The position numbers and the translations under genes are program-made. Of a stretch of 64,000 bases of DNA, positions 1-8,527 are shown one piece after another (the stretch's first letter is position 1; every line of letters begins with the position of its first letter). The stretch is from Pseudomonadota bacterium (GTDB taxonomy: Bacteria > Pseudomonadota > Gammaproteobacteria > Burkholderiales > Thiobacillaceae). Where the stretch lies: positions 1 through 64,000 of the forward strand of contig JAKQCX010000024.1 in assembly GCA_029558905.1 (NCBI GenBank), given 5' to 3'. The notes under the pieces were generated by a model that saw only the letters and a program-made list of their open reading frames with translations, ran no database searches and was not told the origin of the DNA.

Positions 1-230
1 GCTGGTTCGCGCCCCCGCTCGTCGCGCTGAACGGCGAGGAGCCGATCGACGCGATGAAGAAGAGTTTCCGCGCCTGCTGGCAGAACCTCGGCGCGATGGC
101 GATCTACGGCCTCATCCTGATCGGCCTGTGCATCGTCGCGGCGATTCCCTTCGCGCTGGGGTTCCTCGTCCTGATCCCGGTGATGACGGGAAGCTGGTAC
201 GCGAGCTGGCGCGAAACCTTCGACGCGTAG
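1..230 (+). CDS. BPSS1780-family membrane protein, C-terminal fragment
   Basis: Only the last 75 codons are present; the reading frame is open at the window edge and ends with TAG. A hydrophobic helix (AIYGLILIGLCIVAAIPFAL) is followed by a short loop and a Trp-rich end (SWYASWRETFDA). Together these resemble the C-terminus of the uncharacterised BPSS1780/COG5473 inner-membrane family, of which a complete member lies at 5166-5915. Family function is not known. Ten of its eleven alanine codons are GCG, unlike the copy at 5.2 kb, where GCC leads, so this fragment belongs compositionally with the leftmost 1.7 kb. Confidence 0.7.
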   Translation, partial: WFAPPLVALNGEEPIDAMKKSFRACWQNLGAMAIYGLILIGLCIVAAIPFALGFLVLIPVMTGSWYASWRETFDA

Positions 231-284
231 CGCGGCGACCGTGCCGGGGAACCCGGGGGCGGCGCGCGTGGCCCGCCGCGTCGC

Positions 285-1160
285 TCAGGCGCCGCCCTTG
301 CCCTTCACGAAGTCGACGCCCTGCACCGACAGCGTGTTGCGCACGCCGGCCGCGTAGTCGCGCTGAGCGCCGAGCGCGCGATCGACCTCGGCCTTGAGTT
401 CGGGCGTGAGCGTCATCAGACGCTCCAGCATCACGCCGGCCGCCCGGAACTGCGCGAGGATGAACGGGTGCTGCGCCTCGAGGAAGATGCCCGAGTACAC
501 GGTGGGCTCGCTGGTCGACCCGTGGGGCAGCCCCTTGATGGCGCGAAAGAACCGGCGGTCCTCGCCGCGACCCTGGGCGTCGGCCTCGGTCCAGGCGAGC
601 AGCGCGCCGTGGCACGCCAGCTTGTCGACGAGGAGCGCGTCGGCCGCCACGAAACCGCCTTCGCTCCGGCCGTAGATGCCCCGGCCCGGGCCCACCGACT
701 CCCAGGCGTCGCGACAGATCACCTGTCCCGAACGCGCATCGACGTACCAGCGCTCGGTGAACGCCCAGGCCTTGTCGCCGATCGCGCTCCGCAGCAAGTC
801 GAGGTGGTTCGGCGCGTAACGGCCGAACTCCGACAGGTACGCGACGTGGCGCGCGTTCGCGAGGAGCGAGAGCGCGGTCCGCAGCGAGCCGCCCGCCTCC
901 GGTGCATAGAGACCGCCGCGCGATCGGGCGGTCGAATAGCCGGGATCGACGACGGTGAGCCTCATCGTCGGCGGAACCTCGCGCGCGAGCGCCGCGAGCG
1001 CCGCACGGTCGCCCTGCGCGCCGTCGACACCGACCACGATCTGCACGCGGCCGTCGAACTGCTGCGCGAATACCGAGCGCACCGCGGCCGCGAGCGGCCC
1101 GGTGCGCTTGGTGAACATCACGACGGCGACATCGAACGGTGTTCCTGCATCTGTCGTCAT
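285..1160 (-). CDS. GT2-like glycosyltransferase family protein
   Basis: A 291-aa protein that opens with a Rossmann-like GT-A start (VAVVMFTKR, then SVFAQQF and VVGVDGAQGDR). It continues with a YxPNHL element (residues ~117-122) and a GEDRRFF segment near residue 200, the layout of family 2 glycosyltransferases. The classical DxD is not clear: the residues before the YAPNHL element read EFGR, so activity is uncertain. The donor and acceptor cannot be told. The gene lies 19 bp downstream of polA on the same strand and probably shares its transcript. Codon use is GCG-rich, matching the polA 3' end rather than the rest of the window. Confidence 0.6.
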   Translation of the reverse strand: MTTDAGTPFDVAVVMFTKRTGPLAAAVRSVFAQQFDGRVQIVVGVDGAQGDRAALAALAREVPPTMRLTVVDPGYSTARSRGGLYAPEAGGSLRTALSLLANARHVAYLSEFGRYAPNHLDLLRSAIGDKAWAFTERWYVDARSGQVICRDAWESVGPGRGIYGRSEGGFVAADALLVDKLACHGALLAWTEADAQGRGEDRRFFRAIKGLPHGSTSEPTVYSGIFLEAQHPFILAQFRAAGVMLERLMTLTPELKAEVDRALGAQRDYAAGVRNTLSVQGVDFVKGKGGA

Positions 1161-1179
1161 CGCCCGTGCTCCCGGCGCG

Positions 1180-3918
1180 TCAGTGCGCGCGCTCCCAGTT
1201 CGGTCCGGCGCCCACGTCGACGACGAGCGGCACCGACAGCTTCGCCACGCCGGTCATGAGTTCCGGCAGCTCGCGCTTCACGCGCGCGAGCTCGCGTTCC
1301 GGAACCTCGAGGACGAGTTCGTCGTGGACCTGCAGGAGGAGCGTCGTCGCGAGCTTCCCGCCGCGGATCCAGCCGTCGACCGCGATCATCGCGAGCTTCA
1401 CGAGGTCCGCGGCGGTACCCTGCATCGGCGCGTTGATCGCCGCGCGCTCGGCGGCCGCGCGCCGCGGCCCGCCGCCCGCCTTGATGTCGGTGAGCCACAG
1501 CCGCCGGCCGAAGACCGTCTCGACGTAGCCGTTCTCGCGCGCTTCCTCGCGCGTCTTCTGCATGTACTGCGCGACGCCGGGATAGCGCTGGAAGTACTTG
1601 TCGATGAACTGCTGCGCGGCGTTGCGCTCGATGCCGAGCTGCTGCGCGAGCCCGAAGGCGCCCATCCCGTAGATGAGGCCGAAGTTCACCGCCTTGGCCA
1701 TGCGTCGCATGTCCGGGGACACCTGCTCCAGGGATACGCCCTGGACCTCGGCGGCGGTGGCGGCATGGATGTCCCGGTCTTCGCGAAAGGCCTGCAGCAG
1801 CCCCTCGTCTCCGGACAGGTGGGCCATGATCCGCAGTTCGATCTGGGAGTAGTCGGCGGAGACGATGACGTGGCCCGGCTCGGCGATGAAGGCCTCGCGT
1901 ATCTTGCGGCCCTCGGGCGTGCGCACGGGGATGTTCTGCAGGTTGGGATCGTTGGAGGACAGGCGCCCCGTGACCGCCACGGCCTGGGAATAGGTGGTGT
2001 GCACCCGACCGGTGCGCGGGTTCACCATGCCCGGCAGCTTGTCGGTGTAGGTGGATTTCAGTTTGGCCAGGGCACGGTAATCCAGGATGAGCCTGGGCAG
2101 GGGATGGTCCAGGGCCAGTTCCTGCAAGGCATCCTCGTTCGTGGATGGAGCGCCGCCCGGCGTCTTTTTCGTGGGCTTCAGTCCCATCCGCGTGAACAGG
2201 ATCTCCGCCAGTTGCCTGGGGGAGTTGAGGTTGAAGGGCTGGCCCGCCGCGGCATGGACCTTTTCCTCCAGGGCCAGCATCTCACGCCCGAGGGTGTCGG
2301 AATGGGCGCGCAACAGCTCCACATCCAGCTTCACCCCGGCGCGCTCCATGCGGCAGAGGATGGGCAGCAGGGGCATTTCGATGTGCCGATAGATGTACCG
2401 CAGACCGGCCTCGGCGGTAATGCGGGGCTGCAGGGCGCCATGCAGGCGCAGGGTGATGTCCGCGTCCTCGGCGGCGTAGGTGGTGGCCCGCTCCACGTCC
2501 ACCTGGCCGAAGCCGATCTGGGATGCGCCCCTGCCACACACCTCTTCGTAGGAGAGGGTGGTCTCCTGCAGATGTCGGGCCGCCAGGCTGTCCATGTCGT
2601 GGCGCTCGTGGGCCTCCAGGACGTAACTCTGCAGCAGGGTGTCGTGGGCCATGCCCGCCAGCCCGATGCCGTGGTTCATGAACACGTGCCAGTCGTACTT
2701 CAGGTTCTGGCCGAGCTTGGCCTTGCTCCCATCCTCCAGCAGGGGCTTGAGCCGGGCCAGAGTGGCTTCCATGGGCAGCTGCGGGGGGGCGCCGGCATAG
2801 TTGTGCCCCAGGGGCAGATAGGCGGCCTCGCCCGCTTCCAGGCTGAAGGACAGACCCACGATCTTGGCCTGCATGGGTTGCAGACTGGTGGTTTCCGTAT
2901 CGAGGCAGATCAGTTCGGCGGCCTGCAGCCGGGTCAGCCAGGCCTCGAAGCGTGCCTCGTCGAGGATGGCCTCGTACACGCGCGCCGGGCCCTCCGGCGC
3001 CATGGGCGCGGGGGGGGCCGGCGGGGAGACAGGCACGCCGGTCGTCGTGTCCGGGACAGGGGAGGAGCGGTCCGCCTGGGCTTCCCGCAGCCAGGTGCGG
3101 AAGTTGTAGCGGGAGAACAGCTCCAGCAGCAGTGTCTTGTCCTCCGTGCGCCAGCGCAGGTCCCGGGGGTGCACATCCAGGTGCACGTCGGTCTTCACGG
3201 TGATGAGACGCCGGCCCTGGGGCAGCCAGGCCAGGGCGGCGCGCAGGTTTTCCCCCACCTTGCCCTTTACCTCGTCTGCCCGGGCCATGAGGCTGTCCAG
3301 GTCCCCATATTCCGTCAGCCATCTCGCCGCCGTCCTGGGGCCCACCTTGTCCACGCCGGGGATGTTGTCCACGGCATCGCCGATGAGTGTGAGGTAATCG
3401 ACGATGCGCGCCGGTGGCACGCCGAACTTGGCCTTCACCCCGGCCTCGTCCAGTACCTCGTTGCTCATGGTGTTCACCAGGCGTACCCGGGTGGTCACCA
3501 GCTGGGCCAGATCCTTGTCGCCGGTGGACACCACGGTCTGCATGCCCGCCGCCTCGGCCTGGCGGGCCAGGGTCCCGATGACGTCGTCCGCCTCCACGCC
3601 CTCCACCATGAGCAGGGGCCAGCCCAGGGCCTGCACCGCTGTCAGCAGGGGTGGAACCTGTTGCGCCAGATCGTCCGGCATGGGCGGGCGGTTGGCCTTA
3701 TACCGGGGATACCAGTCGTCACGGAAGGTCTTGCCCTTGGCATCGAAGACACAGGCGGCATGGGCACTGGGGTAATCCCTGCGCAGCTTCTTCAGCATGC
3801 TGATGACGCCGTACAGGGCGCCGGTGGGAAAACCCTCGGCACTGCGCAGGTCCGGCAGGGCGTGGAAGGCGCGGTAGAGATAGCTGGAGCCATCCACCAG
3901 CAGCAGGATGTCGGTCAT
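1180..3918 (-). CDS. polA: DNA polymerase I
   Basis: A 912-aa full-length family A polymerase for Okazaki-fragment processing and repair synthesis. The N-terminal 5'-3' exonuclease (LLLVDGSSYLYRAF; GVEADDVIG) spans residues 1-290. The 3'-5' proofreading domain (residues ~330-500) keeps its acidic residues (LDTETTS; GQNLKYDW; YAAEDAD). The polymerase domain holds motif A (DYSQIELRI, Asp689), the O-helix (RRMAKAVNFGLIYG) and motif C (QVHDELVLE, Asp866). The frame is intact, but codon use changes sharply at the O-helix. The first 40 codons use only GCC for Ala and CTG in 6 of 7 Leu codons. The last ~90 codons have 11 GCG to 4 GCC and about 10 CTC to 3 CTG. The gene may be a natural recombinant or an assembly chimera of two polA genes. 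Confidence 0.95.
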   Translation of the reverse strand: MTDILLLVDGSSYLYRAFHALPDLRSAEGFPTGALYGVISMLKKLRRDYPSAHAACVFDAKGKTFRDDWYPRYKANRPPMPDDLAQQVPPLLTAVQALGWPLLMVEGVEADDVIGTLARQAEAAGMQTVVSTGDKDLAQLVTTRVRLVNTMSNEVLDEAGVKAKFGVPPARIVDYLTLIGDAVDNIPGVDKVGPRTAARWLTEYGDLDSLMARADEVKGKVGENLRAALAWLPQGRRLITVKTDVHLDVHPRDLRWRTEDKTLLLELFSRYNFRTWLREAQADRSSPVPDTTTGVPVSPPAPPAPMAPEGPARVYEAILDEARFEAWLTRLQAAELICLDTETTSLQPMQAKIVGLSFSLEAGEAAYLPLGHNYAGAPPQLPMEATLARLKPLLEDGSKAKLGQNLKYDWHVFMNHGIGLAGMAHDTLLQSYVLEAHERHDMDSLAARHLQETTLSYEEVCGRGASQIGFGQVDVERATTYAAEDADITLRLHGALQPRITAEAGLRYIYRHIEMPLLPILCRMERAGVKLDVELLRAHSDTLGREMLALEEKVHAAAGQPFNLNSPRQLAEILFTRMGLKPTKKTPGGAPSTNEDALQELALDHPLPRLILDYRALAKLKSTYTDKLPGMVNPRTGRVHTTYSQAVAVTGRLSSNDPNLQNIPVRTPEGRKIREAFIAEPGHVIVSADYSQIELRIMAHLSGDEGLLQAFREDRDIHAATAAEVQGVSLEQVSPDMRRMAKAVNFGLIYGMGAFGLAQQLGIERNAAQQFIDKYFQRYPGVAQYMQKTREEARENGYVETVFGRRLWLTDIKAGGGPRRAAAERAAINAPMQGTAADLVKLAMIAVDGWIRGGKLATTLLLQVHDELVLEVPERELARVKRELPELMTGVAKLSVPLVVDVGAGPNWERAH

Positions 3919-3951
3919 GTGGCCACCTGGGGTTTCCGGACAAGTGAGCGC

Positions 3952-3975
3952 ATTCTAGTGTTTGCCTTCTACAAT
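3952..3975. promoter_or_regulatory. putative divergent promoters of polA and the LOG gene
   Basis: The 85-bp gap between the two start codons holds two back-to-back -10-like hexamers: TACAAT at 3970-3975 reading rightward and TAGAAT at 3957-3952 reading leftward. Each sits about 30 nt before its start codon. I see no good -35 element for either, so this is a suggestion from spacing and hexamer match only. Confidence 0.35.
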
Positions 3976-4003
3976 CCGGCCATTTCCCCTAGCGTCCATC
4001 GCC

Positions 4004-4732
4004 ATGAGCAAACCCAAACTCCCCACGCCGCATGCGCATGGCAGCAGCCATGAGACCCTGCTGTCCACGCGCGAGTCCTGGCGCATGTTCGAGATCATGG
4101 CCGAGTTCGTGGAGGCCACCGAACGCCTGGCGCCCATCCGTCCGGCGGTGAGCATCTTCGGCAGCGCCCGGGTGAAGGCGGACTCGGCCTGCTACATGCT
4201 TACCGAGGACATCGCGCGCAAGCTGTCGGACGCGGGTTTCGCCGTCATTTCCGGGGGGGGGCCCGGAGTCATGGAGGCGGCCAACAAGGGGGCCTATTTC
4301 GGCAAGTCGCCCAGCGTCGGCCTGAATATCCAGTTGCCGCACGAGCAGCATGCCAATCCCTATCAGGACATCACGCAGACCTTCCGCCATTTTTTCGCGC
4401 GCAAGGTGATGTTCGTGAAGTTCGCCAGCGCCTATGTGGTCATGCCCGGCGGCTTCGGTACCCTGGACGAGCTGACCGAGGCCCTCACCCTGATCCAGAC
4501 CGGCAAGACCCGGCGCATCCCCATCATCCTGGTGAAATCCGCCTTCTGGGGTGGCCTGATGGATTGGTTGCGGGAAAGACTGGTGGCGGAAGGCATGATC
4601 GATGCGGAGGACATGGACCTGGTGCAGACGATCGACGAGCCCGCCCAGGTGGTGGAAGCCATCTTCCGCCACTACGAGGGCCGTGGCTTCCAGCCCTCGG
4701 CGGCGGAGCGGGAGATTCTGCTGAACCTGTGA
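4004..4732 (+). CDS. LOG family protein (cytokinin riboside 5'-monophosphate phosphoribohydrolase type)
   Basis: A 242-aa Rossmann-fold protein with the LOG hallmarks: SIFGSARV, GGGPGVMEAANKGA and the nucleotide-binding PGGFGTLDELTEAL. LOG enzymes hydrolyse N6-modified AMP to free base and ribose phosphate; in bacteria they probably act on AMP or modified nucleotides. The ATG at 4004 is chosen because the frame upstream of it (a TTG at 3962) lies in the promoter region. The gene is divergent from polA and is followed after 45 bp by the DUF2782 gene. Confidence 0.85.
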   Translation: MSKPKLPTPHAHGSSHETLLSTRESWRMFEIMAEFVEATERLAPIRPAVSIFGSARVKADSACYMLTEDIARKLSDAGFAVISGGGPGVMEAANKGAYFGKSPSVGLNIQLPHEQHANPYQDITQTFRHFFARKVMFVKFASAYVVMPGGFGTLDELTEALTLIQTGKTRRIPIILVKSAFWGGLMDWLRERLVAEGMIDAEDMDLVQTIDEPAQVVEAIFRHYEGRGFQPSAAEREILLNL

Positions 4733-4744
4733 GCCGTGCGCAGC

Positions 4745-4750
4745 TAGAAT
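4745..4750 (+). promoter_or_regulatory. putative -10 element before the DUF2782 gene
   Basis: TAGAAT lies 27 nt before the ATG at 4778. It matches five of six bases of the sigma-70 -10 consensus. The -35 position is poor, so support is weak. Confidence 0.25.
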
Positions 4751-4777
4751 GACGGGGTCTGTATGGAGAGAAAGCGC

Positions 4778-5107
4778 ATGCGTCCCGCCACCCTGCTCTG
4801 CATCGCCTGCCTGGCCGCCGGTCCGGCCCTGGGCGATGGCCCGCCCAGTCTGGAGCCGCTGCCCTATATCCCGCCGCCACCGGGCATGCTGGATCCGGAT
4901 CTGGAACCCCAGGTCACCATTACCCGCAGGGGCGAGGACAAGGTCGAGGAGTTCCGCATCAAGGGGCGCCTGTACATGATCAAGGTGACGCCACCCCACG
5001 GTCGGTCCTATTACCTCATCGACACACGCGGGGATGGCCAGATGCGCCGCTACGACGATCTGTCGCCCAACTTCATGGTACCCATGTGGCTCATCCTGGA
5101 GTTTTGA
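4778..5107 (+). CDS. DUF2782 domain protein, secreted
   Basis: A 109-aa protein with a signal peptide (MRPATLLCIACLAAGPALGD). A Pro-rich stretch (PYIPPPPGML) follows, and then the DUF2782 body with a conserved VEEFRIKGRLYMIKV core and an aromatic C-terminus (PMWLILEF). The start at 4778 is preferred over the ATG at 4763 because GGAGAG at 4765-4770 lies 7 nt ahead and the shorter form begins directly with the signal peptide. DUF2782 genes sit next to polA in many beta- and gammaproteobacteria; the function is unknown. Confidence 0.8.
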   Translation: MRPATLLCIACLAAGPALGDGPPSLEPLPYIPPPPGMLDPDLEPQVTITRRGEDKVEEFRIKGRLYMIKVTPPHGRSYYLIDTRGDGQMRRYDDLSPNFMVPMWLILEF

Positions 5108-5126
5108 GCGTCGGGTCCTGAGTGTG

Positions 5127-5142
5127 GCCAGGCAAGCCTGGC
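5127..5142. repeat. short perfect inverted repeat
   Basis: GCCAGGC-AA-GCCTGGC lies in the 58-bp gap between the DUF2782 gene and the BPSS1780 gene. It could be an operator or a mini-hairpin in the transcript. No T-run follows, so it is not a convincing terminator. Confidence 0.3.
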
Positions 5143-5165
5143 GCGTTCCGGAGTATTGCTGTCGC

Positions 5166-5915
5166 ATGCCTGATCTGACCATTACCCGTCCGAGCGCCGC
5201 CCAGGGCCTGGTCTGGGTGCGGCAGGGCTGGGAGCTGTTCAAGCGCACCCCCGTGCCCTGGGCCGGCATGACGGCCCTGGTCTTCCTGTTGCTCATGGGG
5301 GTCGCCGCCCTGCCGGTCGTGGGGGGCTGGGTGATCCATATCCTTTCACCTTTCATCGTGGCGGGTTTTCTGGCTGCCAGCCGTGCGGCGCAACAGGGAG
5401 AACTGGTCACCTTCCTGTATCTGGGGGCCGGGCTGCGAGCCGGCGGGGACAGCCTGCTGCGCATCGGTCTGATCTATATGATGGCGAACCTGCTGTTGTT
5501 CCGTCTGGTGGCCATGGTTGCCGGGGCGGACCTGGGGGCCATCATGGTGCAGATGGAACACCCTCGGCAGCTGAGTCCGGACGAGGCCAGTGCCCTGCTG
5601 CGGGATTTTTTCCCCATCCTGGGGCTGGGTACCGTGGTAATGGTGCCCCTGCTCATGGCCACCTGGTTTTCTCCGGCCCTGGCCCATTTCGAGGGGTTCC
5701 GGCCCATCCGGGCCATGTGGTGGAGCCTCTGGGTCTGCGCCGTCAACTGGCGGCCCATGCTGGTCTATTCCGCCATTCTGGGGCTGGTGGGCATCGCCGC
5801 CTTGCTCATTCCCCTCGGCCTGGGGCTGCTGTTCTTCATTCCCTGGACCCTGACCTCCACCTATGCGGCCTATCGGGACATGTTCGTCACGACCGGCCCG
5901 GGTGTGGATGCCTGA
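5166..5915 (+). CDS. BPSS1780-family inner-membrane protein
   Basis: A 249-aa integral membrane protein with about six hydrophobic segments. The start MPDLTITRPSAAQGLVWVRQ and the following GWELFKRTPVPW fit the uncharacterised BPSS1780/COG5473 family. A PALAHFEGFRPIRAMWWS element precedes the last two helices. The C-terminus (STYAAYRDMF) corresponds to the fragment at the left window edge. The ATG at 5166 is the family-like start. The gene overlaps the next one by 8 bp, so the two are probably translated together. No function is known. Confidence 0.75.
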   Translation: MPDLTITRPSAAQGLVWVRQGWELFKRTPVPWAGMTALVFLLLMGVAALPVVGGWVIHILSPFIVAGFLAASRAAQQGELVTFLYLGAGLRAGGDSLLRIGLIYMMANLLLFRLVAMVAGADLGAIMVQMEHPRQLSPDEASALLRDFFPILGLGTVVMVPLLMATWFSPALAHFEGFRPIRAMWWSLWVCAVNWRPMLVYSAILGLVGIAALLIPLGLGLLFFIPWTLTSTYAAYRDMFVTTGPGVDA

Positions 5916-6570
5916 ACTGTCCGTCCTGGCCGTCTTCCTCACCGGCCTGCTGGGCGGGGGGCACTGTGTGGGCATGTGTGGCGGTATCGTCACCGCCATG
6001 TCCTTCCAGGGTACACAAAAGCAGCCTTTCAGCTACCACCTGGCCTACAGCAGCGGGCGCATCGCCAGTTATACCGTGGCGGGTGCCCTGGCGGGCCTGC
6101 TGGGCAGCGCCGCCTTTCTTTCCGACACGCTCCATCCCCTGCAAACCGGCCTGTACATCCTGGCGCAGGGCGTGCTCATCCTTCTGGGGCTCTATCTGGC
6201 GGGCCTGAGCCGGGCGGTGCTGTGGCTGGAGCGGGCGGGAGGCGGATTGTGGCAGCGGCTGCAGCCGTGGCTGGGGCGCCTGCTGCCCATCCGCAACCAC
6301 ACCCAGGCCCTGCTGGCGGGCAGCCTGTGGGGCTGGCTGCCCTGTGGGCTGGTCTACAGCGTGCTGGTGTCCGCCCTGGCGGCGGGTTCCGCGGGACAGG
6401 GCGCCCTGCTGTTGCTGGCCTTCGGGCTGGGCACCCTGCCCAATCTGTTGCTCATGGGCTGGGCGGCAGACAGCCTGCGGCATGGGCTACGCCGGCCCTG
6501 GCTGCGGCGGCTGGCGGGGGGTGTCGTGGCGGGCCTGGGTGTGTGGGGCCTGCTGCGGTTGCTGCACTGA
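5908..6570 (+). CDS. sulfite exporter TauE/SafE-like (DsbD_2/COG2836) membrane protein
   Basis: A 220-aa protein with six predicted membrane helices and the diagnostic HCVGMCGGIVTA motif in helix 1. This motif marks the COG2836/PF13386 group, related to the CcdA/DsbD transmembrane fold and often linked to copper handling or cytochrome oxidase biogenesis. A second conserved stretch, SLWGWLPCGLVYSVL, carries another Cys. The two Cys-containing helices suggest metal or thiol chemistry in the membrane, but the substrate is not known. The start ATG at 5908 lies inside the last codons of the BPSS1780 gene. Confidence 0.75.
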   Translation: MPELSVLAVFLTGLLGGGHCVGMCGGIVTAMSFQGTQKQPFSYHLAYSSGRIASYTVAGALAGLLGSAAFLSDTLHPLQTGLYILAQGVLILLGLYLAGLSRAVLWLERAGGGLWQRLQPWLGRLLPIRNHTQALLAGSLWGWLPCGLVYSVLVSALAAGSAGQGALLLLAFGLGTLPNLLLMGWAADSLRHGLRRPWLRRLAGGVVAGLGVWGLLRLLH

Positions 6571-6580
6571 ATGCTTGCAG

Positions 6581-6598
6581 GCCCGCGGTTCTGCGGGC
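6581..6598. terminator. possible weak bidirectional hairpin between convergent genes
   Basis: GCCCGC and GCGGGC are separated by a 6-nt loop in the 44-bp gap between the convergent COG2836 and DUF4426 genes. The stem is only 6 bp and there is no T-tract. Confidence 0.25.
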
Positions 6599-6614
6599 AG
6601 ATCAGACTGTCCCG

Positions 6615-7067
6615 TCAGGGGGCCGTGAAGCTTTGGGAGAAGTCCACCTTGAGGATCCTGCCATGCGTGGTGTTGGCGTTCACCAGGAAGCGCAGGGTGT
6701 CCGGTGGAGCGATGCGGAATTCCCCCAGGTAGTACACGGCATCGTCCCTGCGCATTTCCCGCAGAGGGATGTTGGACAGGGCATTGCGGCTATCGATGGC
6801 GCCGGCGAAGACCTGCGCGGGCTGGGTCTGGATCAGTCCCGGACCCAGATGCCGTACGATAGTGACCAGGAGCAGGGCCCGTCGGGGATCCGGGGTGACA
6901 TTGAATTCACGTGCGGCCTCGATGGGCAGGGTACCGCTGGACAAGGCCTCGCAGTGCATTTCCAGGTCGCCGACACGTACCGTGCCTACGCCGTCGGCCC
7001 GTACCGCCAGGCTCGCCAGGGCGGCAAGGCACAGCACTATCCAGGTGTGGCGCTGGGGGTGGGGCAT
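6615..7067 (-). CDS. DUF4426 domain protein, periplasmic
   Basis: A 150-aa protein with an N-terminal signal peptide ending near VRADG. The mature part is typical of DUF4426: [20 protein letters not shown], a '[13 protein letters not shown]' strand and a C-terminal [11 protein letters not shown]. The start at 7067 is supported by GAGGAG seven bases upstream. Function is unknown. It lies tail-to-tail with the upstream membrane protein and head-to-head with hslU. Confidence 0.7.
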   Translation of the reverse strand: MPHPQRHTWIVLCLAALASLAVRADGVGTVRVGDLEMHCEALSSGTLPIEAAREFNVTPDPRRALLLVTIVRHLGPGLIQTQPAQVFAGAIDSRNALSNIPLREMRRDDAVYYLGEFRIAPPDTLRFLVNANTTHGRILKVDFSQSFTAP

Positions 7068-7174
7068 GGTCTGTCTCCTCGCGGGCATGTATTGCACAAC
7101 TATACCCCCAATGCGGAGGTGAACCGGCCATGGCTTCGAGGATAATCCGGGCTCCCGTCCCAGAATGCCTTGCC

Positions 7175-8527
7175 ATGACCCGAGCCCTGAACCAGATGAC
7201 TCCCCAGGAAATCGTCCATGAGCTGGACAAGCACATCGTTGGCCAGCAGGCGGCCAAGCGGGCCTGCGCCATCGCCCTGCGCAACCGCTGGCGGCGCATG
7301 CGCGTGGCAGAAGGCCTGCGTCAGGAGATCACGCCTAAGAACATCCTCATGATCGGCCCCACCGGCGTGGGCAAGACGGAAATCGCGCGCCGCCTGGCAC
7401 GCCTGTCCGGCGCGCCCTTCATCAAGGTGGAGGCCACCAAGTTCACCGAGGTGGGTTATGTGGGCAAGGATGTGGACAGCATCATCCGCGACCTCATGGA
7501 GATCGCCGTGAAGCAGGAGCGGGAAGCGGCCACGGCCAAGGTGCGCCTGCGCGCCGAGGAGGCCGCGGAGGAGCGCATCCTGGATGCCCTGCTGCCCGGC
7601 GCCCGGGATGCCTGGGAGCTGGATGCCACCAGTACCGGGGCAGCCCGGGAGGAATCCTCCACACGGCAGAAATTCCGCAAACTGTTGCGTGAGGGCGGCC
7701 TCGACGACAAGGAGATCGAACTGGACGTGGCCGCCCCCGGCGTGCAGGCGGAGATCTACGCACCACCTGGCATGGAGGAACTCACGAGTCAGCTGCAGGG
7801 TCTCTTCAAGGGCCTGGGTGGCGCACGCAGGCAAAAGCGTAAGTTGAAGATTGCCGAGGCCTTGCGGCTCGCCGTGGACGAGGAGGCGGGTCGTCTGGTC
7901 AACGAAGAGGAGATCAAGCTGGCCGCCCTGAAGAACGTGGAGCAGAACGGCATCGTCTTCCTGGATGAAATCGACAAGATCGCGGGCCGTGAGGCCAGCG
8001 GCCCCGATGTGTCCCGCCAGGGTGTGCAGCGCGACCTGCTGCCCCTGGTGGAGGGGGCGACCGTATCGACCAAGTTCGGCATGGTGAAGACCGATCACAT
8101 CCTGTTCATCGCCAGTGGCGCCTTTCACCTGTCCAAGCCGTCGGACCTGATCCCGGAGATGCAGGGCCGCTTTCCCATCCGCGTGGAATTACAGAGCCTG
8201 TCGGTGGCGGATTTCGAGCGCATCCTCACCGCCACCGATGCCTGCCTCACCCGCCAGTACCAGGCCCTGCTCGATACCGAGGGCGTGCGGCTGGCCTTCG
8301 ATGAAGAGGCCATCCACCGTCTGGCGGAGATCGCCTGGAGCGTGAACGAACGTACCGAGAACATCGGGGCCCGCCGCCTGCACACGGTGATGGAACGCCT
8401 GCTGGACGACATCTCCTTCGATGCCGACCGGCGCGGGGGTGAGACCGTGGGGATCGATGCCGCGTATGTGGATGCGCGTCTGAGCGAACTGGCCGCCAGC
8501 GAAGACCTGGCGCGCTACGTCCTGTGA
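7175..8527 (+). CDS. hslU: ATP-dependent protease ATPase subunit HslU
   Basis: A 450-aa AAA+ unfoldase that normally feeds substrates to the HslV peptidase. It carries [17 protein letters not shown], Walker A (GPTGVGKT), Walker B ([11 protein letters not shown]), the pore-loop GYVGKD and sensor-2 [10 protein letters not shown]. An I-domain of usual size is present. The C-terminal tail RYVL resembles the RFIL tail with which HslU activates HslV, so a partner is expected. However, hslV is not upstream, where it usually lies; that place is taken by the divergent DUF4426 gene. An internal ATG at 7196 is the more usual family start. The stop codon overlaps the GTG of the HtrA gene. Confidence 0.93.
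   Translation: MTRALNQMTPQEIVHELDKHIVGQQAAKRACAIALRNRWRRMRVAEGLRQEITPKNILMIGPTGVGKTEIARRLARLSGAPFIKVEATKFTEVGYVGKDVDSIIRDLMEIAVKQEREAATAKVRLRAEEAAEERILDALLPGARDAWELDATSTGAAREESSTRQKFRKLLREGGLDDKEIELDVAAPGVQAEIYAPPGMEELTSQLQGLFKGLGGARRQKRKLKIAEALRLAVDEEAGRLVNEEEIKLAALKNVEQNGIVFLDEIDKIAGREASGPDVSRQGVQRDLLPLVEGATVSTKFGMVKTDHILFIASGAFHLSKPSDLIPEMQGRFPIRVELQSLSVADFERILTATDACLTRQYQALLDTEGVRLAFDEEAIHRLAEIAWSVNERTENIGARRLHTVMERLLDDISFDADRRGGETVGIDAAYVDARLSELAASEDLARYVL

Noticed and set aside
955..4053. Very long open frame on the plus strand opposite polA
   Set aside because: It mirrors the codon structure of polA in the antisense frame, is His/Gly/Gln-rich and has no domain; long antisense frames are common at this G+C.
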